DNA of 11,651 nucleotides from Desulfamplus sp. (GTDB lineage Bacteria > Desulfobacterota > Desulfobacteria > Desulfobacterales > Desulfobacteraceae), in the NCBI GenBank assembly GCA_015232935.1, contig JADFYT010000048.1, forward strand, positions 1 through 11,651. The letters are read 5' to 3'. Made by a program: the position numbers and the translations under genes. The notes under the pieces were generated by a model. That model made no database searches, had not been told where the DNA came from, and saw only the letters and a program-made list of their open reading frames with translations. Below are positions 1-6,681 of this stretch, one piece after another; position 1 is the first letter of the stretch; each line of letters opens with the position of its first letter.

Positions 1-263
1 TCCCTAAAGCTTTACTCTGAAAATGCATTATTGTTTTCGTAATTCGGAGTGGCCGCATAATGGCCATGAAGGTTTATTAAAGCCTCTTTGCATCAAAGAT
101 TCAGGAGTGGTTTGTTTACCAGGGAATCTGTTTTAAGATAACCTGCTCATTTCAAGACACACCGAGCTTGAATGGCGGCGTATATAGAATTTTAAAATGG
201 ATATCTTATTTACCGTGAAAATGACTATCATTTTTATATTTGGGGGTGATTGATACATGTTAA
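1..263. other. Left-edge region without a recognisable gene
   Basis: No reading frame on either strand gives a protein I recognise; the frames are short and broken by stops. The region holds a weak TGGCC/GGCCA inverted repeat at 50-66 and a Fur-box-like palindrome near 218-234, listed separately. It could be an intergenic region or a badly decayed gene, since a truncated gene lies directly to its right. Confidence 0.5.
217..235. promoter_or_regulatory. Fur-box-like palindrome
   Basis: AAAATGA (218-224) and TCATTTT (228-234) form a perfect 7-base inverted repeat around a 3-base centre. The core AATGACTATCATT matches the corresponding 13 bases of the classical Fur consensus (AATGATAATCATT) at 11 positions. 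That suggests iron-dependent control, but the site lies about 175 bases before the Nudix gene, no clear -35/-10 pair is visible beside it, and no neighbouring gene is an obvious iron gene. Chance occurrence in AT-rich sequence is a real alternative. Confidence 0.3.
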
Positions 264-398
264 TCATGCTCGTTTAGGACTCATTCCTAAATTCAATATT
301 TTTTTCATAGTCTGCGGATAGTCAGTAAAAATTCCATCCACACCTGAATCAATAAACCGTACCATATCATCTTTGTCATTGACTGTAAAAACATGAAT
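264..398 (-). pseudogene. Glycerophosphodiester phosphodiesterase, C-terminal remnant
   Basis: Read on the minus strand, this frame runs through IHVFTVNDKDDM, then SGVDGIFTDYPQTMKKIL, and ends at a TGA at 266-264. The pattern V-x-x-[WF]-T-V-N-D, followed by a GVDGIxTDxP motif, is the C-terminal end of the GDPD TIM barrel, where the last strands close the barrel. A complete enzyme of about 230-300 residues hydrolyses glycerophosphodiesters to glycerol 3-phosphate and an alcohol. Here the front 200 or so residues, including the catalytic His and Glu/Asp residues, are absent. Upstream in the same frame the sequence becomes unlike GDPD (NALIIII) and meets a TAG within about 22 codons, and no other minus-strand frame over 400-1000 resembles GDPD. 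The remnant therefore looks like the result of a deletion or rearrangement with a junction near 398. It is antisense to the start of the Nudix gene. Confidence 0.82.
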
Positions 399-1142
399 GA
401 TAATAATCAGGGCATTCAAATTATTGATATGGCTGATTTGCTACAGCAGGACAATGTTGCTCCTGAAAGTGCTCACATAAAACCTGAGTGTAAAGAGAAA
501 GTGCTGTGTATAAGGAGAGCTGATTTTCCACTGGAGTGGGTAGCAAGGAGAGCTGCGATAAAGATGGGGGAGGATGCTTTTTTTTCTGATTTCCTGAAGC
601 CTGGCTTCCGGCTGCACTGGCTTGATCGTTCTGTCGCTGAAACAGACAGTCGATTCAAGCAGATCATTCCCTATATTCTGATTCAGGCAGATAACGCAAA
701 TCTCACAGCCATTTACAAAAGAAAGGGCAGCGAAAAACGCCTTCATGATCTTTGGTCAATTGGAATTGGCGGCCACATTAACCCTTTGGATAACTTTTAT
801 TCGCATGATAAAGAACCTGATTTCAGGCAGTTGCTTTATGCGGGCATGTCAAGGGAACTTGACGAGGAGCTTGTTTCAAGACCTCTTCAAGACTCTCTGC
901 CTGTATTGATAGGAACTGTCAATGAGGAGTTGACTGATGTTGGAAAGGTACATTTTGGAGTGGTTTTTAGAATAATGGCGGGTTCACCCGGTGTCTTTTC
1001 TCCTGGAGAAGAGCTTGTAGATTTCAGGTGGATCAAGACAGAGGCGCTTTTTAAAGAGAATGCTACAGCAACTTGCTTCAAAAAAAGCTGTCCGGGTTTT
1101 AATCTGGAGCTTTGGTCTGAAATGGCTATGGAGCTTTTTTAA
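393..1142 (+). CDS. Nudix-family predicted phosphoesterase (COG4112-like)
   Basis: This 249-residue protein belongs to the MutT/Nudix fold, whose members hydrolyse nucleoside diphosphate-linked compounds with Mg2+. Recognisable blocks are KQIIPYILI (89-97), EKRLHDLWSIGIGGHINP (114-131), the Nudix helix RELDEEL (154-160) with its metal-binding glutamates, and GKVHFGVVFRI (184-194). The order and wording match the group described as MutT-family predicted phosphoesterases (COG4112), whose substrate is unknown. The Nudix box is irregular: about 26 residues separate the GGH glycines from RELxEE, more than in the standard motif. The start is uncertain. The ATG at 393 has no Shine-Dalgarno sequence and lies inside the antisense GDPD remnant, and family-like sequence begins only near residue 34 (KEKVLCIRRADF). 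A start at 432 (ATG) or 500 (GTG) is possible. The 3' end is duplicated in tandem just downstream. Confidence 0.85.
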   Translation: MNDNNQGIQIIDMADLLQQDNVAPESAHIKPECKEKVLCIRRADFPLEWVARRAAIKMGEDAFFSDFLKPGFRLHWLDRSVAETDSRFKQIIPYILIQADNANLTAIYKRKGSEKRLHDLWSIGIGGHINPLDNFYSHDKEPDFRQLLYAGMSRELDEELVSRPLQDSLPVLIGTVNEELTDVGKVHFGVVFRIMAGSPGVFSPGEELVDFRWIKTEALFKENATATCFKKSCPGFNLELWSEMAMELF

Positions 1143-1188
1143 GGGAATACGCCTCTGAAATGGTTAGGGAGCTTTTCTAAGGAAATAC
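1116..1188 (+). repeat. 35-base tandem duplication at a gene junction
   Basis: Bases 1116-1150 and 1154-1188 are two direct copies of a 35-base sequence that match at 31 positions, separated by 3 bases (period 38). The first copy encodes the last eight codons of the Nudix gene (SEMAMELF), its stop and the bases after it. The second copy, shifted out of frame, still spells SEMVRELF and a stop, followed by AAGGAAA (1179-1185). That AAGGAAA is the ribosome binding site of the next gene, which starts at GTG 1195. Confidence 0.9.
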
Positions 1189-1194
1189 TCAGAA

Positions 1195-2463
1195 GTGAAA
1201 ATTCTTATTGCAGATGACCAGGCTGTTAGTCGGAAAATACTGTCTAAAATGCTCGATGACCTTGGTCAGTTAGATATTTTTGCTACAGCCCGGGAGGCTC
1301 TTGAAGCATTTGAAAAAGCATTCGAGAAATCAGAGCCATTTCAAGTCATGATATCAGATATATCAATGCCAGGTATGAACGGCATTGACCTCTTGAAAGC
1401 TGTAAGAGCCTTTGAGACCAGGAAAAAAATTGCGAAACAGAACAGGGTCAAGGTAATCATGTTCACTTCATATGCAGACAAACAGACTGTTATCTCCTGC
1501 TATATGGCAGGATGTGATGATTACGCGGTTAAACCTTTTAACAGGTCTGTTATCATAGAAAAAATAAGAAAACTGGGTTTTGAACTTAATATTGACAAGG
1601 CTCCTCAGACAGAAAAAACCATGTCCCAGATGGTTTCTGATGCGATTGAGGGATTCAAAAATGGCAAGGTAGAGTTGCCGGCTCTGCCTAATATCGTCCA
1701 GGAACTTCAGAATCTTGTAAGCAGGCCCAATGCATCCGCTTCTGATATGGCAAAACTGATTGAAAATGATACTGCCATATCAATAAAGCTTATAGTCGCT
1801 GCAAACTCCCCTTTTTACGGGGGTGTTGAAAAGACCAAGGATGTAAAAACAGCGATCAACAGGTTGGGTATTAATGCTACCCATAGCATTGTATCTTCAA
1901 TCGCGAACAAGGGGCTTTATGACACAAAGAACAGTTCTATTAAAAACTTGATGGATAAAGTATGGATGCATTCATTTGCAACTGCACACTGTGCAAGAGA
2001 AATAGGAAAAAAAGTCTCTTCTGTGGGATATGAAAAGGCATATGTAAAGGGCCTTATCCATGATGTCGGAGCCACTTTGCTGATAAAAAATATTGGAGAA
2101 AATATAACCGAGTCATCACAACTTGATATTAATGATTTGATAGCCTCGGTTTTTGAGGTTCACGCAAGTTTTGGGGGAGCTCTCTTGAACAAATGGGGTT
2201 TTAGCAAGGATTTTGTTGATGTTGCAAGTTTGCATGAATGGGATAAATTTGATGAGAAGACAGAAAAAGAGGTTTTGATTGTAAATCTTGCTGACAAGCT
2301 CTCCTACAAGATAGGCTATGGTTTTTTTAACAAGGATGTACCAGAGTTTTCTGACATGCAATCAGCCGATTTGCTTGGCTTGACCGATTCAGAACTGACA
2401 GTAATATGCGATAAAGCGGCTAAAACCATTGCTGAATCCGCAGATGCATTTACAAAAAAATAG
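1195..2463 (+). CDS. Receiver-HDOD signalling protein
   Basis: This 422-residue protein has an N-terminal response-regulator receiver and a C-terminal HDOD domain, and it lacks a DNA-binding domain. The receiver (1-125) has the acidic pair D7-D8, phosphoacceptor D55 in MISDISMPGMNG, the switch threonine T91 and the conserved K113 in VKPF. The HDOD domain spans about 155-370, starting at LPALPNIVQEL. It keeps an HD-like set of residues: H259, H289-D290 in LIHDVG, H323, H347 and D367 in NLADKL. HDOD domains are usually regarded as non-catalytic relatives of HD/HD-GYP enzymes acting in signalling, motility or stress control; retention of these residues leaves metal binding open. The start is GTG 1195, with AAGGAAA about ten bases upstream. 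The cognate histidine kinase is not in the window. The next gene follows after 74 bases on the same strand and may be cotranscribed. Confidence 0.92.
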   Translation: MKILIADDQAVSRKILSKMLDDLGQLDIFATAREALEAFEKAFEKSEPFQVMISDISMPGMNGIDLLKAVRAFETRKKIAKQNRVKVIMFTSYADKQTVISCYMAGCDDYAVKPFNRSVIIEKIRKLGFELNIDKAPQTEKTMSQMVSDAIEGFKNGKVELPALPNIVQELQNLVSRPNASASDMAKLIENDTAISIKLIVAANSPFYGGVEKTKDVKTAINRLGINATHSIVSSIANKGLYDTKNSSIKNLMDKVWMHSFATAHCAREIGKKVSSVGYEKAYVKGLIHDVGATLLIKNIGENITESSQLDINDLIASVFEVHASFGGALLNKWGFSKDFVDVASLHEWDKFDEKTEKEVLIVNLADKLSYKIGYGFFNKDVPEFSDMQSADLLGLTDSELTVICDKAAKTIAESADAFTKK

Positions 2464-2528
2464 AGATTATAGCAGCACAATTATTATTAGAATAGTCATG
2501 TAAATGATTTTTCATCCCTTTCGATACC

Positions 2529-2533
2529 GGAGG
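2529..2533 (+). promoter_or_regulatory. Ribosome binding site of the EcsC-family gene
   Basis: GGAGG lies four bases before ATG 2538 and fixes this start. It is one of the two clearest Shine-Dalgarno sequences in the window. Confidence 0.8.
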
Positions 2534-2537
2534 CAAT

Positions 2538-3350
2538 ATGAACTTTGAAGCTGATGATTTAAAGGCTTTGGAAAGAGCTAAATGGCTTTTGGAAAATCCC
2601 GGACTTGCAGCCAAGTTTACCAGTTTTCTTGGAACTCCCATTGAAAAGGGATTTGAAATGCTGCCTCAGAACTGGAAACAGAAGGTAGGGCATATTACCC
2701 ACTCTGCACTATCCAGGGCTGTAAGTACAGCGGTCTTTACTCTGAATGAAGAGCCGTACCGACAATCTTCAAACATCTGGCATAAACTTGCCGTGGGAAC
2801 TACCGGTGGTATAAGCGGTTTTTTTGGTTTGGCCGCACTTGCTCTGGAACTTCCAGTATCTACAACCATAATGCTTCGTTCCATTGCAGATATTGCAAGA
2901 AGCGAAGGGGAACTGATCTCCTCGATTGAAACAAGGCTTGCCTGTATGGAGGTATTTGCCTTTGGTGGAGGGGTGTCAAACAGCATTGACGATGCTTATG
3001 AATCGGCCTATTTTGTGGCACGTGCGGCATTGGCATCTTCCCTGGCAAATGCTGCGGAGTATATTGCAGAGAAAGGCATGATCAAAGGAAGTCCTGCTTT
3101 GCTGCGTTTTGTTGTCCAGATATCAGAAAGATTCAGTGTCCAGGTTTCGGAAAAAGCCGTTTCCCAGGCACTGCCTGTAATTGGAGCAGCAGGAGGGGCT
3201 TTGATCAACACTTTGTTTATTGACCATTTTCAGGATATGGCAAGGGGCCATTTTATTATACGGCGTCTTGAGAGGAGATATGGAACTGATACTGTTCAAA
3301 ATGCCTATGAAATACTTTCCCCCTCCATTGATGCTTTGCAAAATAATTGA
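2538..3350 (+). CDS. EcsC-family protein
   Basis: This 270-residue protein matches the EcsC family, named after a product of the Bacillus ecs ABC transporter locus; its biochemical role is unknown. Typical family wording is seen in GTTGGISGFFGLAALALELP (88-107), the following TTIMLRSIADIARSEGE (109-125) and ACMEVFAFGGG (135-145). The C-terminal ARGHFIIRRLERRYG (235-249) is also characteristic. Two hydrophobic stretches (about 88-107 and 212-227) suggest membrane association, and there is no signal peptide. The length is normal for the family. It lies between the receiver-HDOD gene and the solute-binding lipoprotein, 31 bases before the latter, so a transcriptional unit is plausible but no shared function is proven. 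Confidence 0.88.
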   Translation: MNFEADDLKALERAKWLLENPGLAAKFTSFLGTPIEKGFEMLPQNWKQKVGHITHSALSRAVSTAVFTLNEEPYRQSSNIWHKLAVGTTGGISGFFGLAALALELPVSTTIMLRSIADIARSEGELISSIETRLACMEVFAFGGGVSNSIDDAYESAYFVARAALASSLANAAEYIAEKGMIKGSPALLRFVVQISERFSVQVSEKAVSQALPVIGAAGGALINTLFIDHFQDMARGHFIIRRLERRYGTDTVQNAYEILSPSIDALQNN

Positions 3351-3381
3351 TAACGCGAAGAATTTATAAAGCGGAGAACTT

Positions 3382-5460
3382 ATGAAAACGGGACATATCG
3401 TTTGTTGGCGGTCTATTTTTACAATTATAACGGTCGCTTTATTTATAGTTTGCTTGATCGGTTGCGGTGAAGACAAAAATTCTTCTAAAAATAGTGGATT
3501 ACCTGAAAAAAACGGTGTGCCCAAAAAGAGCGAGGCATCCAAAAATAGCGGGGTGCGGGACTCGGCAGACAAGCTGACAGACCCGGGAGGAAAGCTGACA
3601 GATTCGGCAGACAAGCTGACAGACCCGGAAGGAAAGCTGACAGGTTCAGAAGGCAAAACCGTCACACCTCTGTCTGCCTCAATACCCCTTCCTGATGGAA
3701 TTGAATGGCTCACCAACGATACTGACCCTGTTATATCATCTGATAATGCCGTAAAGGGAGGAACCCTTCACTCTGCAATATTGAGTTTTCCCATGACTTT
3801 TCGCACGGTAGGGCCTGATTCCAACGGAAGTTTTAGAAGTGCTATTCTTGATAACCAGTTGTCGCTTATCAATATCCACCCGGATACAGAGAACATTATT
3901 CCCGAACTTGCCACTCACTGGGCATTTGACAAGGATAAAAAGACCATGTACTTCAGGCTCAATAAAGATGCGACATGGTCTGACGGTGTTCCTGTCACAG
4001 CATGGGATTTTTCCTATACCCTGGAGTTTATGCGTTCAGAGCATATAATTGCACCCTGGTATAATGATTACTATACCAAAGAGATTGAGTCTGTAACTGT
4101 TCATGATTACCATACCCTTTCTGTCAAGAGTACCAAAGCCAAGCCTGATCTATATCTGACGGTAGGAATAGCACCTGTTCCACGCCATTATTTCGGGACA
4201 CTGAACAAGGATTTTGTCAATGAGTACAACTGGAAAATTGTCCCAAATACAGGTACATACCAGATAGATGACTTCAAGAAAGGAAAATATATAAACTTCA
4301 AGCGAAAGAAGCTCTGGTGGGGAGAGAATCTGAGGTACTTTAAAAACAGGTTTAATGTTGACCGGGTAAATTTTACTGTAGTAAGAGATTTTAATATGCT
4401 TTGGGAATATTTTAAAAAGGGCGAGATCGACATGTTTGGCCTTACCATGCCCAATTACTGGTATGAAAGAGCCAATACTGATGTATTTAATAAAGGATAT
4501 GTGGAAAAGATATGGTTTTTTAATGATACCCAGCGTTCAGCATCCGGCATGTGGCTCAATGAGGACAAGCCGATTTTTGCTGACAGGCGGGTTCGTCTTG
4601 CATTTTCTCACGCCATGAATGTGCAGAAGGTTATAGACAATGTTCTAAGGGGGGACTATTTCAGACTGGATCAGGCATATGTAGGATATGGTGCCTACAC
4701 CAATCGTGAAATAAAAGCCAGACCATTTAATATCGGTACAGTCGAGTCCCTTATGACAGATGCCGGATGGAGCAGGGGCAGTGACGGCATATGGCAGAAT
4801 GGCCAGATGCGTTTTTCCGTGGAGGTCACCTATGGCTTTGAGGAGCATACTCCAAGACTTGTTGTTTTAAAGGAGGAGGCATTAAAAGCTGGTGTGGAGC
4901 TTAAGCTTCAGCAGCTGGACAGCACAGCCGCTTTTAAAACCGTTCTGGAAAAAAAGCATGATGTGGCATGGATGGGATGGAGTACAGGCATGAGACCATC
5001 CTACTGGGAGGGGTGGCACTCGGTAAATGCCCATAAGGTTCAGACCAATAACATAACCAATACAGACAACCCTGAGATAGACAGCCTTATTGATCGGTAC
5101 AGAGAGAGTCTTGACGAGAAAGAACGCATTGAACTTTCAATCAAGATTCAGTCTTTGATTCACGAACAGGCGTCTTTTGTCCCGACATTCATGGTGCCAT
5201 ATGTCCGCCATGGGTACTGGCGCTGGCTAAAACTTCCCTCAAATAACGGCACCAGGAAATCAGAAGATCTTTTTGACCCCTTTGGATCAATGACCGGGGG
5301 ACTTTTCTGGTTTGATCAGAAAATATATGAAGAGACAAAACAGGCCATGAAAAATGGCACCATGTTCGAGCCTGTGACCATAATTGATGAAAAATTCAAA
5401 CCCGCATCTTCCGGTGATAACGCTAATCAGTCCGGCGGGAATGATAAGCTGTCCAAATGA
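3382..5460 (+). CDS. Family-5 solute-binding lipoprotein of a peptide-type ABC importer (YejA-like)
   Basis: This 692-residue protein starts at ATG 3382, with GGAG five bases upstream. A hydrophobic segment (about 11-27) ends in the lipobox LIGC, so C28 is the predicted lipidated residue after signal peptidase II cleavage; residue +2 is Gly. Residues 29-100 form a polar, repeat-rich linker. The binding domain follows (about 101-670). Family SBP_bac_5 hallmarks are PELATHWAFDKDKKTMYFRL, ATWSDGVPVTAWDF, VPNTGTYQI and RRVRLAFSHAMNVQKVI. The details (FKRKKLWWG, NFTVVRDFN, FKKGEIDMFGL) resemble YejA, the oligopeptide/microcin C-binding protein, more than DppA or OppA. It would capture peptides or similar solutes in the periplasm and deliver them to an inner-membrane permease. 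The gene overlaps the first ATPase by ATGA, which suggests translational coupling. The protein is longer than YejA mainly because of the linker. The exact substrate cannot be read from the sequence. Confidence 0.9.
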   Translation: MKTGHIVCWRSIFTIITVALFIVCLIGCGEDKNSSKNSGLPEKNGVPKKSEASKNSGVRDSADKLTDPGGKLTDSADKLTDPEGKLTGSEGKTVTPLSASIPLPDGIEWLTNDTDPVISSDNAVKGGTLHSAILSFPMTFRTVGPDSNGSFRSAILDNQLSLINIHPDTENIIPELATHWAFDKDKKTMYFRLNKDATWSDGVPVTAWDFSYTLEFMRSEHIIAPWYNDYYTKEIESVTVHDYHTLSVKSTKAKPDLYLTVGIAPVPRHYFGTLNKDFVNEYNWKIVPNTGTYQIDDFKKGKYINFKRKKLWWGENLRYFKNRFNVDRVNFTVVRDFNMLWEYFKKGEIDMFGLTMPNYWYERANTDVFNKGYVEKIWFFNDTQRSASGMWLNEDKPIFADRRVRLAFSHAMNVQKVIDNVLRGDYFRLDQAYVGYGAYTNREIKARPFNIGTVESLMTDAGWSRGSDGIWQNGQMRFSVEVTYGFEEHTPRLVVLKEEALKAGVELKLQQLDSTAAFKTVLEKKHDVAWMGWSTGMRPSYWEGWHSVNAHKVQTNNITNTDNPEIDSLIDRYRESLDEKERIELSIKIQSLIHEQASFVPTFMVPYVRHGYWRWLKLPSNNGTRKSEDLFDPFGSMTGGLFWFDQKIYEETKQAMKNGTMFEPVTIIDEKFKPASSGDNANQSGGNDKLSK
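3559..3660 (+). repeat. In-frame tandem repeat in the lipoprotein linker
   Basis: A 42-base unit at 3559-3600 is repeated at 3601-3642 with 40 of 42 bases identical, followed by a degenerate half-unit. Each 42-mer is itself two 21-base, seven-residue steps, giving KLTDPGG, KLTDSAD, KLTDPEG and KLTGSEG. The upstream linker also repeats KNSG (residues 36-39 and 54-57). Near identity, including third positions, points to recent duplication. Confidence 0.93.
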
Positions 5461-6467
5461 TAAATGAGAGCAAAGCTAAGTTGACGGCAACAAGTGATAT
5501 TATCTTGAATGTGAGTAATCTTGTTGTCTCTTTTGAGACTGAAAAAGGCAGGGTCAAAGCTGTTGACGGTGCAGGGTTCAAGTTGAAAAAGGGAGCCACA
5601 CTTGGCATTGTTGGAGAGTCTGGCTGCGGCAAGAGCGTAACCGCTCTTGCCATCATGGGACTTCTGCCCAAACCTTCAGGCCGGATAGAATCAGGAACCA
5701 TTGAGTTTAAATCCGAAGATATGGTTCCTCTTATGGGTAAACAGGGTGAGATGCACAAAATTCGCGGCAGACAGATATCCATGATATTCCAGGAGCCCAT
5801 GACAGCACTCAATCCTGTCCAGAAAATAGGCGTGCAGATGAATGAGGTATATCAGCTTCATTTTCCCCTGATGAAGAGTCACGACATGGATAATGCTTCA
5901 ATCTCGATGCTTGCCCAGGTCGGCATTGCCAGTCCAGATAAGGTTATACGCCAGTATCCTCATGAGCTTTCCGGCGGAATGCGTCAAAGGGTCATGATTG
6001 CCATGGCACTGTCATCCAAGCCTGATATTCTTATTGCGGATGAGCCAACGACAGCACTTGATGTTACAGTACAGGCACAGATTCTTGATATGATAAATGA
6101 CCTTCAGGCAAAACTTGGGATGTCAGTAATTATTATCACTCATGATCTTGGTGTTATTGCCGAAAATTGTGATGATGCTGTTGTGATGTATGGGGGCAGG
6201 GTGGCGGAAAGGGCAGCAGTTCCTGATCTGTTCAGTAATCCTGTGCATCCATATACTCAGGGGCTGCTTAAATCCATTCCGGGTTTTGCCACAACTCCCA
6301 AAAGCACTCTTCCAACCATAAAGGGGCAGGTTCCATCTCTGGACAAGATGCCGTCAGGTTGCCGTTTCAGCAACCGGTGCGACCATGTGATGGAGATATG
6401 CCGTTCTGCAGTGCCCCTGGAAACCGAGCCTGCGAAAGGTCATTTTGTTGCTTGTCATAAGTATTAA
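5457..6467 (+). CDS. Peptide ABC transporter ATPase, DppD/OppD type
   Basis: This 336-residue ATPase would power uptake of peptides or similar solutes in partnership with the DppF-type ATPase downstream. Visible motifs are Walker A GESGCGKS (53-60), Q-loop Q112 in FQEPMTALNP, signature LSGGM (171-175), Walker B ILIADEP (191-197) and switch His H229. The C-terminal oligopeptide-transporter extension contains HPYTQGLL (264-271) and four cysteines, C302, C308, C315 and C333. In DppD/OppD structures, cysteines at equivalent positions bind a [4Fe-4S] cluster. The ATG overlaps the stop of the lipoprotein gene (ATGA), and only a weak ribosome binding site is seen, consistent with coupling. The length is normal. 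No permease gene accompanies it, which is unusual for this family. Confidence 0.93.
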   Translation: MINESKAKLTATSDIILNVSNLVVSFETEKGRVKAVDGAGFKLKKGATLGIVGESGCGKSVTALAIMGLLPKPSGRIESGTIEFKSEDMVPLMGKQGEMHKIRGRQISMIFQEPMTALNPVQKIGVQMNEVYQLHFPLMKSHDMDNASISMLAQVGIASPDKVIRQYPHELSGGMRQRVMIAMALSSKPDILIADEPTTALDVTVQAQILDMINDLQAKLGMSVIIITHDLGVIAENCDDAVVMYGGRVAERAAVPDLFSNPVHPYTQGLLKSIPGFATTPKSTLPTIKGQVPSLDKMPSGCRFSNRCDHVMEICRSAVPLETEPAKGHFVACHKY

Positions 6468-6681
6468 AACATATTAGTGTTCCTTCAAGGTTTAACTGTC
6501 GGGTAAGACAACACCGGGGATATTGAATGACCTGAGATTCCACCCGACACTTTAAACTTGAAGAAGCATTAGGTCTATAGAAAATGTCAACACAACCTGA
6601 TATTTTTAAATCACATAGTTGCCATATCTAAACGGGTCTTGAGTTAATAGGTTTTGGATTTTGCGGTGAGCATAGAAGGGA
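6468..6681. other. 214-base gap between the two ATPase genes
   Basis: The neighbouring junctions in this run are ATGA overlaps, so this gap is out of character. Its first half is an inverted repeat (6483-6563). The second half has only a 15-codon open frame (6584-6631) without a ribosome binding site, and no -35/-10 pair I would defend. It may be an insertion, a decayed sequence or an intra-operon regulatory spacer. Confidence 0.6.
6483..6563. repeat. 22-base inverted repeat with a 37-base loop
   Basis: The left arm 6483-6504 (starting CTTCAAGG, ending TGTCGGGT) is complementary to the right arm 6542-6563 (starting ACCCGACA, ending CTTGAAG) at 19 of 22 positions. In RNA this would form a long stem with a large loop. 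There is no U-tract after it, so it is not a standard intrinsic terminator. The symmetric ends suit a small non-autonomous element or an RNA-processing/stability hairpin. I see no target-site duplication. Confidence 0.85.

Noticed and set aside
50..66. TGGCC/GGCCA hairpin
   Set aside because: Only five base pairs with a seven-base loop; expected by chance at this length.
441..746. 101-codon minus-strand frame opposite the Nudix gene, checked as the missing GDPD front part
   Set aside because: Its translation has no GDPD motifs (no catalytic HRG segment); it is a shadow of the Nudix gene.
3123..3716. 197-codon minus-strand open frame opposite the EcsC end and the lipoprotein start
   Set aside because: Its Ser/Pro-rich repeats are the reverse image of the lipoprotein linker repeat, and it crosses two well-supported genes; no ribosome binding site or family resemblance.
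5423..5812. 129-codon minus-strand frame opposite the first ATPase
   Set aside because: Overlaps Walker A and neighbouring conserved sequence of a clear ABC ATPase; no independent support.
6483..6563. Inverted repeat read as an intrinsic terminator
   Set aside because: The loop is 37 bases and no U-tract follows the stem, so the usual criteria are not met.
6584..6631. 15-codon open frame in the gap between the ATPases
   Set aside because: No ribosome binding site and too short to judge; its start resembles an ATPase N-terminus only superficially.
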